From contig NZ_WIXI01000040.1 in the NCBI RefSeq assembly GCF_009617585.1, forward strand, positions 62,001 to 126,000: a stretch of DNA of 64,000 nucleotides. The letters run 5' to 3'. The notes below the pieces were generated by a model. The model did not search any database, was not told the origin of the DNA, and saw nothing but the letters and a program-made list of their open reading frames with translations. Positions 47,599 to 56,269 of this stretch are shown here, piece after piece. The DNA comes from Endobacterium cereale. Its GTDB lineage: Bacteria > Pseudomonadota > Alphaproteobacteria > Rhizobiales > Rhizobiaceae. Every line of letters begins with the position of its first letter. Within the stretch, counting starts at the first letter, position 1. Both the position numbers and the translations under genes were made by a program.

Positions 47599-48867
47599 TC
47601 AGTCGAACTTCTTGAGTGCGTCGTTGACGCCCTCGATGATCTGTTCGGCCGCTTCCATTTCGTCGATCTGCTCGTAGGCATATTCTTCAAGCGTATCGAT
47701 GATGATGCCACGAATGACGGGGTTTTCGTTGAAGGGCGAAATCGTCGGGCCGCTGGCCTTCATGACGATGTCGTTGGCAGCGCGGACTTCCGGTTCGCCG
47801 GTATTGGCCAGACGCGCCATGGCCGCCTTTGAAGCCGGAATGCCGCGCGAGGTGCCGAGAATGTCGATGCCCTCGGGCTCGTTCAGCAGGCAGTTGGTGA
47901 TCTGCGCCGCCGCTTCCGGGTTTTTCGAATTCTTGGAAATGGAGAATACCATGGACGGTTTGCGGAACACGCCTTCGGTGACGCCATTGGCCATGGTCAG
48001 CATCGGCACCGGCTTCAGCACCTGGCCTTCCTTCAGCGGGTCGGCATATTTCGAATAGGTGGAATCCCATTCGTAGGAACCGGCGATCTTGCCTTCGGCC
48101 CAGGCGGGCTTTTCGAACAGGTTGACGTTGCCGTCGGCCGCTTCCTGTTTCTGCGAGCGGATCGCGCCGGTTTCCACCAGCTTGCCGAGGAAACCGATGC
48201 CGGTGGCCAGCTCCTCAGGCGTCCAGGCGACACGGTTGGTCTTCGGATCGACCATGTCCTTGCCTGTTGCCTGCGTGATGACCAGCACCATCAAAAGATG
48301 CGCGGTCTCCTTGACGGCGTTGAGCGTGTAATAATCCGGCCCCAGCTTCTCCTTGACCGTCTTGGTCATCTGGAAGAACTCGTCCCAGGTCTTCGGAACG
48401 GCGACACCGGCCTTTTCGAGCGTTGTCGTGTTGAAGAAGAACACGCGGCCGCTGGTGGAAACCGACAAGCCCTGCAGCACGCCATTGGTCGAGCCTGAAT
48501 TCAAATCCGCTTCCGTCCAGTTCGACAGGTCAATACCCTTCAATGTCCGTAGATCGGCAAAACCGGTGCCGTCCTTCGAGAACAATGGCAGCCATGGCCA
48601 GTTCACCTGAACGATATCGGCCTCCGTCTTGCCGGCCATTTGAGTGGTCAGCTTTTCGAGATAACCGTCAAAGCCGGTGAATTCGCCTTTGATCGTGTGG
48701 CCGTATTTCGCGCCACATGCGGCGATCGCCTTCTGTGTCGCCACATGCCGGCTTTCACCGCCCCACCATGACATGCGCAATTCCGCAGCACCTGCCGATG
48801 GTGTCATGGCAATGAGACCGAGTGCCGTGCCGGCCATGATGACCGATGTTTTCAGTATGCCCTTCAT
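47599..48867 (-). CDS. Extracellular sugar-binding protein of a CUT1 importer
   Basis: Start MKGILKTSVIMAGTALG at 48867, after a GAGGAGG ribosome site, gives 422 residues; the upstream frame extension overlaps the ATPase gene end. Signal peptide 1-27 ends AGAAE. The mature protein is of the UgpB/MalE class (LRMSWWGGESRHVATQKAIAA, MAGKTEADIVQVNWPW, GKIAGSYEWDSTYS). Placed upstream of GH28 and GH105, its ligand is most likely oligogalacturonide or another pectin fragment. Confidence 0.88.
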   Translation of the reverse strand: MKGILKTSVIMAGTALGLIAMTPSAGAAELRMSWWGGESRHVATQKAIAACGAKYGHTIKGEFTGFDGYLEKLTTQMAGKTEADIVQVNWPWLPLFSKDGTGFADLRTLKGIDLSNWTEADLNSGSTNGVLQGLSVSTSGRVFFFNTTTLEKAGVAVPKTWDEFFQMTKTVKEKLGPDYYTLNAVKETAHLLMVLVITQATGKDMVDPKTNRVAWTPEELATGIGFLGKLVETGAIRSQKQEAADGNVNLFEKPAWAEGKIAGSYEWDSTYSKYADPLKEGQVLKPVPMLTMANGVTEGVFRKPSMVFSISKNSKNPEAAAQITNCLLNEPEGIDILGTSRGIPASKAAMARLANTGEPEVRAANDIVMKASGPTISPFNENPVIRGIIIDTLEEYAYEQIDEMEAAEQIIEGVNDALKKFD

Positions 48868-48886
48868 AAGTGCCTCCTCTTTGAAA

Positions 48887-50005
48887 TTAAGCCGCGATGC
48901 TGCTGCCTCCATGCAGCGAAACGTTGCGGCCGTCTGATTTATCGAAAATGTGAATTGTCTTCGGGTCCGGGCGCAGGCGCACGACATCCGATTCCGCCCG
49001 TGCCTCGAATTCCGCCGCGCCGACGACGCTGATCAGGCGATGCCCCTCGCAGTCGGTGTGCATGTAGACTTCGTGGCCCATGAATTCCGCATTGACCAGT
49101 TTGGCCCGCAGTGCCGGACCTTCGGACACCAGCGAAAACTGCTGGGGACGAATGCCGAGCACCGCCTGATTGGGCTGGTTCGAAAGACGGCCGTGCAGCT
49201 CGCCGCCAAGCGCCAGGCGCTGGCCGCCCATGACGAATTCGCCACCTTCCATGGCACCGTCGATAAGGTTCATCTCCGGTGTGCCGATAAAGCCGGCGAC
49301 GAACAGGTTTGCCGGTGCGTTGTAGAGTTCCTTCGGGGTGGCGACCTGCATGATATGGCCGGCCTGCATGACGCAGATGCGGTCTCCCATCGTCATCGCT
49401 TCCGTCTGGTCGTGCGTGACATAAACAACGGTCGGCGAACTGCCGTCGGCCTTCAACTGGCGATGCAGGTCAGTGATGCGAACGCGCATCGAAGCACGCA
49501 GCTTGGCATCGAGGTTCGACAGCGGTTCATCGAACAGGAAGACGCCGGGGTTCTTGATCAGCGCGCGGCCGAGCGCGACACGTTGTGCCTGCCCGCCCGA
49601 AAGCTGTTTTGGCAGGCGATCGAGCAGCGGTTCGATTTCAAGAATGGCCGCGACGTTATCGACCGCCGCCGCGATTTCCGCCTTGGGGCGACCGGCGATG
49701 CGCAGGCCGAAGGAAAGATTACCGCGCACCTTCATGTGCGGATAGAGCGCATAGTTCTGGAACACCATGGCGATCTGCCGTTTGCTCGGCGACAGGTCGT
49801 TGACGCGCTGGCCTCCGATGATGATGTCGCCGGCGGTGATCTCCTCGAGGCCGGCGATCATGCGCAGCGTCGTCGATTTGGCGCAGCCGGATGGGCCGAC
49901 CAGAACCATGAACTCGCCGTCATGGACGTCGAGGTTGAGGCCGTGAACGACCTTGTTGGTATTGTTGTAGGTTTTTTCGAGGTTTTTCAGTTGTACCTGT
50001 GCCAT
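48887..50005 (-). CDS. CUT1 sugar ABC transporter ATPase (UgpC/MalK-like)
   Basis: Start MAQVQLKNLEKTY at 50005 gives 372 residues. Q-loop FQNYALYPH, signature LSGGQAQRVALGRAL, Walker B VFLFDEPLSNLD, switch VTHDQTEA and a C-terminal TOBE/MOP region (VLGIRPQQFSL) follow the class. The Walker A is GPSGCAKST (37-45): the usual third glycine is alanine. It powers the permeases at 50007 and 50916, 1 base away from the former. Confidence 0.88.
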   Translation of the reverse strand: MAQVQLKNLEKTYNNTNKVVHGLNLDVHDGEFMVLVGPSGCAKSTTLRMIAGLEEITAGDIIIGGQRVNDLSPSKRQIAMVFQNYALYPHMKVRGNLSFGLRIAGRPKAEIAAAVDNVAAILEIEPLLDRLPKQLSGGQAQRVALGRALIKNPGVFLFDEPLSNLDAKLRASMRVRITDLHRQLKADGSSPTVVYVTHDQTEAMTMGDRICVMQAGHIMQVATPKELYNAPANLFVAGFIGTPEMNLIDGAMEGGEFVMGGQRLALGGELHGRLSNQPNQAVLGIRPQQFSLVSEGPALRAKLVNAEFMGHEVYMHTDCEGHRLISVVGAAEFEARAESDVVRLRPDPKTIHIFDKSDGRNVSLHGGSSIAA

Positions 50006-50006
50006 G

Positions 50007-50912
50007 TCAGCCCTTCCTGCCTCCCGCAGAAATCCCTTCGATGAAATACCGCTGCGCCGCAAAGAACACGACAAGCGCAGGCGTGATGGTGAGCACCGAC
50101 ATCGCCAGGATGCGGTTCCATTCGAAGGCTTCGGTTGTATCGATTGAGAGTTTGAGCGCGAGGCTCACCGGATATTTGTCGACGGACGAGATGTAGATCA
50201 GCGGTCCGAGAAAATCGTTCATCGTCCACATGAACTGGAACAGGCAGACCGAGACCAGCGCCGGGCCAAGCATGGGAACGACGATGAAAACCAGCGTCTG
50301 CAAGCTGTTGGCCCCATCGACACGGGCCGCTTCCTCCATATCCGTTGGCAGCGAGCGCAAAAACTGCACCAACATGAAGACGAAGAACGCATCACCGGCG
50401 AGTGCCGAGGGCACCCAGAGCGGCAGAAAACTGTCCAGCCAGCCGAGATCCCGGAAGAGAATATATTGCGGGATGCGGGTGACGACATTGGGCAGAAGCA
50501 GGACGGCGATGACCGATCCGAACAGGATCTTTTTGAACGGAAAATCGAAGCGCGCGAAGGCATAGGCCACCATCGTGCAGGAGATCGCCGTGCCGATGAC
50601 CTTTGGCAGGATGATCAGGAACGAGTTCCAGAAGAAACGGCCGAATGTATAGGGCGTCGAAGTTTGCCAGCCCTGGACATAACCTTCCACAGTCGGGCTT
50701 TGCGGCAGGAATCCGGCGCCGGAAAAGATCTCCGAATTGGTCTTGAAGCTGGCGCCAACCAGCCAGATCAGCGGGTAGAGCATCAGGAAGCCGACGCCGA
50801 ACAGAAGCGCGTAACGGACGACCGATGAGATCAGGTCCATGCGGGCCCGCTTTGCGGCTGCTGCCTCGTCGGTGATGCGGATTGATGTGGTGGGCAAATG
50901 GATATCTGTCAT
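50007..50912 (-). CDS. CUT1 sugar ABC permease (MalG/UgpE-like)
   Basis: A 301-residue inner-membrane protein with six hydrophobic segments and the EAA loop EEAARVDGANSLQTLVFIVVPMLGPAL (given as EEAARVDGANSLQTLVFIVV). The N-terminal 30 residues are cytoplasmic and charged. It starts 3 bases after the other permease gene's stop and pairs with it to form the heterodimeric channel. Confidence 0.9.
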   Translation of the reverse strand: MTDIHLPTTSIRITDEAAAAKRARMDLISSVVRYALLFGVGFLMLYPLIWLVGASFKTNSEIFSGAGFLPQSPTVEGYVQGWQTSTPYTFGRFFWNSFLIILPKVIGTAISCTMVAYAFARFDFPFKKILFGSVIAVLLLPNVVTRIPQYILFRDLGWLDSFLPLWVPSALAGDAFFVFMLVQFLRSLPTDMEEAARVDGANSLQTLVFIVVPMLGPALVSVCLFQFMWTMNDFLGPLIYISSVDKYPVSLALKLSIDTTEAFEWNRILAMSVLTITPALVVFFAAQRYFIEGISAGGRKG

Positions 50913-50915
50913 GGC

Positions 50916-51797
50916 TCAGCTCCTCTTGTCGCCGGCGTAATAGACCCACTTTTTCGAGGACCAGAAGGCGACGAGCGTGAGGACCATGATGATGGCGAAG
51001 AGCACCCAGGCGATTGCCGAGGCATAGCCCATGTTGAACTTCTTGAAGGCCTCCTCGTAGATGTAAAGGGGCAGCAGATAGGTGGATTTCAACGGGCCGC
51101 CCTGGGTGATGATGTAGGGTCCGTTGAACTCCTGAAATGCCTGAACCATCTGCATGACGAGGTTGAAGAAGATGACCGGCGTCAGAAGCGGCAGTGTGAC
51201 GAAGAAGAAGGTCGTGACCTTGCCGGCACCATCGATGGAAGCTGCTTCGTAAAGCGACTTGTCGATCGACTGCAGGGCGGCAAGGAAGATGACCATGGCC
51301 GAGCCGAACTGCCAGCAGCGCAACAGCGTGATGGTGAATAGCGCGTTGGTCGGATCGCCGAACCAGTCCACCGGGCCGAAACCCAGCGTGGCGATCGCCA
51401 TGTTGACGAGGCCTTCGGTCGAAAACAGGTAACGCCACAGGACGGCGATGGCGATCGATCCGCCCAGGATTGACGGCACATAGAAGGCCGTGCGGAAAAA
51501 GTTGATGAACTTCAGTTTGTAATTGAGGATTGCCGCGATGAAGAGCGCAAACGCCAGCTTCAGCGGCACGGTGCTGAACACGTAAATGAGCGTGACGCTC
51601 AGCGATTTTTCAAATGTGCGGTCGCGGGTGAAAAGTTTTTGGTAATTGGAAAGCCCGGTCCATCGCGGGCTGCTCATCAGGTCGTAGCTCGTGAAGCTGA
51701 GATAGAGCGACGACAGAAACGGTATGGCCGTGAAGATCACGAGGCCGATCAGGTACGGCGCCAGATAGGCGTATCCCAGAAAACGCTGCGACCTCAT
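50916..51797 (-). CDS. CUT1 sugar ABC permease (MalF/UgpA-like)
   Basis: The GGAGG at 51804-51808 (complement) fits the ATG at 51797 with 6-base spacing better than the ATG at 51818, giving 293 residues beginning MRSQRFLGYAYLAPYLIGL. Six membrane spans and the EAA loop YEAASIDGAGKVTTFFFVTLP identify the MalF-type partner. It is the first gene of the pectin-oligomer importer operon and is divergent from the AraC regulator. Confidence 0.9.
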   Translation of the reverse strand: MRSQRFLGYAYLAPYLIGLVIFTAIPFLSSLYLSFTSYDLMSSPRWTGLSNYQKLFTRDRTFEKSLSVTLIYVFSTVPLKLAFALFIAAILNYKLKFINFFRTAFYVPSILGGSIAIAVLWRYLFSTEGLVNMAIATLGFGPVDWFGDPTNALFTITLLRCWQFGSAMVIFLAALQSIDKSLYEAASIDGAGKVTTFFFVTLPLLTPVIFFNLVMQMVQAFQEFNGPYIITQGGPLKSTYLLPLYIYEEAFKKFNMGYASAIAWVLFAIIMVLTLVAFWSSKKWVYYAGDKRS

Positions 51798-52009
51798 GTC
51801 ATGCCTCCGGTCGGCCAAAAGCGGCCTTTCAAGGCAAATTCATTTTTGTGCAAATCCAATTCCTCCTCCAGCCGGAAAGTGCAAGGCTGTTATGCGTCAG
51901 GCACTTAGCTATCAATCTAAACAAAGATCAATTTGCTCGTTTGAGCTGTAATACACGTGACATAATGGGATTTTCGCACCAGAATGAATAAACAAAGGCG
52001 GGGAAAAAG

Positions 52010-52921
52010 ATGGACGAAATCGAAGGTGGAATTCTCTCCAGTATTGCGCCATCCGCACTGGCGCTGAACCTGACGCGGGCAACGATCAAGATGGAGCATT
52101 CACGCACCTGGAGGATCGACAAAACCAATCCGGTGGAAGATCTGGTGATCTGCCTGGAAGGCAGCGGGCAATATGTGATCGAGGGAGAACGCCGGGTCAT
52201 GCAGCCGGGTGACGCGATGCTGGTGCGGCGTGGCCAGCGGTTTCGCGGATGGAATCAGGGGCAGGTGAATTACACCGGCATCGCCCAGCATTTCACGCTC
52301 GACATTTACGGCAAGCACGACCTGATCGCCCAGATGCAGTTGCAGCCAGTGGTGCGCCTGAAGAAATGGGCGCTTCTGGAGCCACTGGTGCGACAATATC
52401 GCCAGACGGCACCGCCGTCATCGATCACGCTCAGCCAGCATCATCTCTTCATGTGCCTGCTGATCGCTTATATCGAGGACGCATTTATCGGCTGGCACGA
52501 CAGCGCCACCTATCAGGCGGAGGGAGCGGACGCGCTCGATCTGGCGGTGATGAAGGCTGTGGCGATGATATCCGCCAACCCGCTCGATCAGGATATCGCC
52601 GAACGGGCGGTAGAAGCCTCGCCATTCAACGACGACTATTTTTTGCGCGAGTTCAAGAAGCGGGTTGGGCAGACGCCGCGCAAATACCAGGAGCTCAAGC
52701 GCATGGAGCGTGCGATGCATCTTCTGGAAGCTGGAATGCCCGTCGCTGCGGCTGCCGCGGAAGTCGGTTATGCCGACCCCTATTATTTCTCACGGATGTT
52801 TCGCAGAACCACCGGGCTCAGTCCTCGCGACCACGTCAAACGCGTTCAGCGGAACCGCAATGGCGGCTTGCTTCGTTTCGACGAGGCGGAGCAGGAGCGT
52901 CTGATGAATGTGAAGCTCTGA
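52010..52921 (+). CDS. AraC-family regulator of the pectin-oligomer operon
   Basis: A 303-residue protein with an N-terminal cupin-like sensor domain (GSGQYVIEGERRVMQPGDAM, residues about 50-70) and a C-terminal AraC/XylS double HTH (residues about 185-285) ending EVGYADPYYFSRMFRRTTGLSP. It is divergent from the permease gene at 51797 with about 210 bases between, so it is probably the local activator responding to a uronate oligomer. The second ATG options inside the ORF are less likely because the sensor domain starts at once. Confidence 0.87.
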   Translation: MDEIEGGILSSIAPSALALNLTRATIKMEHSRTWRIDKTNPVEDLVICLEGSGQYVIEGERRVMQPGDAMLVRRGQRFRGWNQGQVNYTGIAQHFTLDIYGKHDLIAQMQLQPVVRLKKWALLEPLVRQYRQTAPPSSITLSQHHLFMCLLIAYIEDAFIGWHDSATYQAEGADALDLAVMKAVAMISANPLDQDIAERAVEASPFNDDYFLREFKKRVGQTPRKYQELKRMERAMHLLEAGMPVAAAAAEVGYADPYYFSRMFRRTTGLSPRDHVKRVQRNRNGGLLRFDEAEQERLMNVKL

Positions 52922-52953
52922 CGGTCGCGGCCCTCGGTCGCCGATGGCTTTCG

Positions 52954-53289
52954 TTATCGGTGGCGTGGTTTTGCACCCAGCCGTGCCAGAACCTGAGGCG
53001 GGATGTCGTAATCCTTGATGACTTCATCATCATTGCGCAGGCCGCAGGTTTCCCGATGTACGAACAATCCCCATACCGCTTCCGATGCGTCATCCAGCAG
53101 CCGTTCACGCTCTATGGTATCAAGCGGCTTGCTTTGCGCATTCTTGAGCGCGGCAATCGCCTTTTCGACGGCTGTTCCATGGCGCCCGAGCGCGTAAGCA
53201 CGCTCGGCCATCAGTTCGTATTCGAGCGTGGCCATGCCACTCATCACCGGGCCGGATTGTCCGAAATTTCCGGGTGGGCGAACCGTCAT
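52954..53289 (-). CDS. Conserved hypothetical protein, possibly DUF6665
   Basis: Start MTVRPPGNFGQSG at 53289 follows AAAGGAGATCGAC and gives 111 residues. The protein is soluble, largely helical (MATLEYELMAERAYALGRHG, ERERLLDDASEAVWGLFVHRE) and ends in a basic tail. I recall similar short proteins in Rhizobium genomes grouped as DUF6665, but this is from memory. It converges with the AraC gene. No function is proposed. Confidence 0.65.
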   Translation of the reverse strand: MTVRPPGNFGQSGPVMSGMATLEYELMAERAYALGRHGTAVEKAIAALKNAQSKPLDTIERERLLDDASEAVWGLFVHRETCGLRNDDEVIKDYDIPPQVLARLGAKPRHR

Positions 53290-53815
53290 GTCGATCTCCT
53301 TTGCTGGCACACCTGTTTTGGGCTGAACCGTTCACCCAATATGGCTGTTGGTGAACCTGGCTTCGACGGGCGATATTGACGCATGCGTTTTCGGGGTACG
53401 GGTCCATCGCTGTCGTCTTCATTCCCTCAGTGTGCGACGAACAATCGCAGGATGTATTTTTCTGGATGTTCGCGGTTGTTTGTCGGTGCTTTGAGTGCAG
53501 TGGTTCTGATCAGTGTGATTGTGATGCGTCTGGCTTTCAGTTTTTGAAAGTGTAGATGATGTATTAAGCAATCAGTTATTTAAAATTATTGAATTAAATC
53601 GTCTATCTGTATTGCATTCATGAATGGATGAATTGTTTCTGTCCGATTTTTTCATGTGAGTTATGCAGTAATATTTTTAAATCGATTTATTTTGATCTAT
53701 GTCAGTGACAAATTACAACATTGACTCGTATTTTTATGTTGCTTAGCCTCAACCCGGGCCGATGAGGATCGACACCTCCAAGGGTGGTTGGAACGGCCCT
53801 CTAGGAGGATAATTC
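53290..53815. other. AT-rich leader and promoter region of phosphoketolase
   Basis: About 530 bases. The distal half has no features. The proximal half is AT-rich, holds an Fnr/FixK-like box (53692), a TTGACT -35 candidate (53721-53726) and, in the untranslated leader, a GGGCCG/CGGCCC pair enclosing CACC-TCCAAG-GGTG that could fold into a hairpin just before the AGGAGG ribosome site. Confidence 0.55.
53692..53705. promoter_or_regulatory. Fnr/FixK-like box upstream of xfp
   Basis: TTGATCTATGTCAG differs by only the last base from the common TTGAT-N4-GTCAA anaerobox variant. It lies 111 bases upstream of the phosphoketolase ATG, suggesting low-oxygen control. Confidence 0.55.
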
Positions 53816-56221
53816 ATGAACGTTGCACCAACGCATATTTCCGCCGCCTCGCTCGATGATCGTGAGATTTCCCTGATCGATCGCTACTGGCGTGCCGCCA
53901 ATTACCTTTCCGTCGGCCAGATCTATCTTCTGGCCAACGCTCTGTTGAAAGAGCCATTAAAACCCGAAGACGTGAAACCGCGTCTCCTTGGCCATTGGGG
54001 CACAACGCCCGGTCTGAATTTCATCTACGCCCACCTCAATCGCATCATCAAGGCGCGCGACGCCAACATCATCTATATCTGCGGCCCCGGACACGGTGGC
54101 CCGGGCATGGTCGCCAATACCTATCTCGAAGGTTCCTATTCGGAGATCTATCCGGAAATAGGCGAGGACGAGACCGGCATGCTAAAGCTGTTCCGGCAGT
54201 TTTCGTTCCCCGGCGGGGTCCCGAGCCATGTTGCGCCGGAAACGCCCGGTTCCATCCATGAAGGTGGTGAACTGGGTTACGCGCTGGTGCATGCCTTTGG
54301 CGCCGCTTTCGACAATCCGGATCTCGTCGTTGCCTGCGTTGTCGGCGATGGAGAGGCCGAAACCGGGCCGCTTGCCACCGCATGGCATTCCAACAAGTTC
54401 CTTAATCCGCATACGGATGGTGTCGTTCTGCCCATCCTGCATTTGAACGGCTACAAGATCGCCAATCCGACAGTGCTTGCCCGCCTTTCCGACGAGGAGC
54501 TGGAAAACCTGTTCAAAGGGTATGGCTACGAGCCTTTCTTTGTCGAAGGATCCGATCCGCAGCTCATGCATGCGCTGATGGCGAGTGTACTGAACACGGT
54601 GTTTGATCGTATTGCCGCAATCAAGGAACACGCCAGGGTCGATGCATCGCAGCGACCGCGCTGGCCAATGATCATATTGCGCAGCCCCAAGGGCTGGACG
54701 GGTCCGAAGGTCGTCGACGGCAAGGTGGTCGAAGGTCATTGGCGGGCGCATCAGGTGCCGGTTGCGGCTTGCCGGGAAGACGGCGAGCATCGGCGCATTC
54801 TGGAAGACTGGATGCGCAGCTACGACCCCGAAGACCTGTTCGAGGACGGCAAGCTGAAAGCCGAACTGAAGGCACTTGCACCGCGCGGCGAGCGTCGCAT
54901 GGGCGCCAATCCGCATGCCAATGGCGGTCTGTTGCGTCGCGAGTTGAAAACGCCGGACTTTCGCGATTATGCGGTTGCTGTGCCGTCACCGGGCAGTGTC
55001 GAAACCGGTTCGACCAAAATCCTCGGCGACTATCTGCGCGACGTCATTCGCTACAATGCCGAGGAAAGGAACTTTCGCATTTTTGGACCGGATGAAACCG
55101 CATCCAATCGTCTCGGCAGCGTTTTCGAAGCGACCGACAAGGTCTGGATGGCCGATACGGTCGAGACCGACGATCATCTGGCGCCCGAAGGCCGGGTGAT
55201 GGAAGTGCTGAGCGAGCACATGTGCCAGGGCTGGCTGGAGGGTTATCTGCTCACCGGCCGCCACGGCTTCTTCTCCTGCTACGAAGCCTTCATCCACATC
55301 ATCGACTCGATGTTCAACCAGCATGCCAAGTGGATCAAGGTTTCCAGCCATCTGCCGTGGCGCAAGCCGATCTCGTCGCTGAACTATCTTCTGACATCCC
55401 ATGTCTGGCGGCAGGACCACAACGGCTTTTCGCATCAGGATCCGGGATTTATCGATCTTGTCGCCAACAAGAGCTCCGATATAGTCCGCGTCTATCTGCC
55501 GCCGGATGCCAACACCCTGCTGGTCATCGGTGATCATTGCCTGAAAACCTGGGACCGGGTGAACGTCATCGTCGCCGGAAAGCAGCCGGAGCCGCAATGG
55601 CTGACGATCGAGGAAGCCGAAGTTCATTGCAAGGCGGGCATCGGCATCTGGGAATGGGCCGGTACGGAAGAAGGGCTGGACCCGGATATCGTTTTGGCCT
55701 GCGCCGGTGACGTGCCGACGATGGAGACATTGGCCGCTGTCGATTATCTCCGCCAGATTCTGCCGCATCTGCGCATCCGCGTCGTCAATGTCGTCAACCT
55801 GATGGCGCTGCAATCGCCGCAGCATCATCCGCACGGCATTTCCGACGAGATGTTCGACGACATCTTCACCAGAGACCGCCCGGTGGTCTTCGCTTATCAC
55901 GGCTATCCGTATCTCATCCACCGGCTGGTCTATAAGCGCACCAATCACCGCAATTTCCATGTCCGTGGTTTTGTGGAGGAGGGCACGACGACGACACCGT
56001 TCGACATGGCCGTCATGAACGAACTCGACCGCTTCCATTTGGCGATCGAGGCAATCGAACGTCTGCCGGCATTGAAGGACAAGGCGGCGGGCCTGATCGC
56101 CACGCTCAGGCAAAAGCTGGCGGCGCACAAGGCCTATGTCCACGAATACGGCGATGACATGCCGGAAATCCGTGACTGGAAATGGCCCTACGCCAAGCCT
56201 GAGGTGCCTGCTGCGGAGTAA
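53816..56221 (+). CDS. xfp: Xylulose-5-phosphate/fructose-6-phosphate phosphoketolase
   Basis: An 801-residue thiamine-diphosphate enzyme of full family length, with AGGAGG before ATG 53816. Family blocks are [42 protein letters not shown], the cofactor-binding [23 protein letters not shown] (in part), [11 protein letters not shown] and [12 protein letters not shown]. It splits xylulose 5-phosphate or fructose 6-phosphate with phosphate to acetyl phosphate. It stands as a single gene with its own terminator and an Fnr/FixK-like promoter box. Confidence 0.94.
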   Translation: MNVAPTHISAASLDDREISLIDRYWRAANYLSVGQIYLLANALLKEPLKPEDVKPRLLGHWGTTPGLNFIYAHLNRIIKARDANIIYICGPGHGGPGMVANTYLEGSYSEIYPEIGEDETGMLKLFRQFSFPGGVPSHVAPETPGSIHEGGELGYALVHAFGAAFDNPDLVVACVVGDGEAETGPLATAWHSNKFLNPHTDGVVLPILHLNGYKIANPTVLARLSDEELENLFKGYGYEPFFVEGSDPQLMHALMASVLNTVFDRIAAIKEHARVDASQRPRWPMIILRSPKGWTGPKVVDGKVVEGHWRAHQVPVAACREDGEHRRILEDWMRSYDPEDLFEDGKLKAELKALAPRGERRMGANPHANGGLLRRELKTPDFRDYAVAVPSPGSVETGSTKILGDYLRDVIRYNAEERNFRIFGPDETASNRLGSVFEATDKVWMADTVETDDHLAPEGRVMEVLSEHMCQGWLEGYLLTGRHGFFSCYEAFIHIIDSMFNQHAKWIKVSSHLPWRKPISSLNYLLTSHVWRQDHNGFSHQDPGFIDLVANKSSDIVRVYLPPDANTLLVIGDHCLKTWDRVNVIVAGKQPEPQWLTIEEAEVHCKAGIGIWEWAGTEEGLDPDIVLACAGDVPTMETLAAVDYLRQILPHLRIRVVNVVNLMALQSPQHHPHGISDEMFDDIFTRDRPVVFAYHGYPYLIHRLVYKRTNHRNFHVRGFVEEGTTTTPFDMAVMNELDRFHLAIEAIERLPALKDKAAGLIATLRQKLAAHKAYVHEYGDDMPEIRDWKWPYAKPEVPAAE

Positions 56222-56229
56222 GACATTCG

Positions 56230-56265
56230 CTCCGCCGCTCGATCATTCGGGCGGCGGAGTTTTTT
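56230..56265 (+). terminator. Rho-independent terminator of xfp
   Basis: CTCCGCCGC and GCGGCGGAG form a perfect 9-bp stem with a 12-base loop followed by six T, 9 bases after the xfp stop. Confidence 0.92.
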
Positions 56266-56269
56266 GCGC

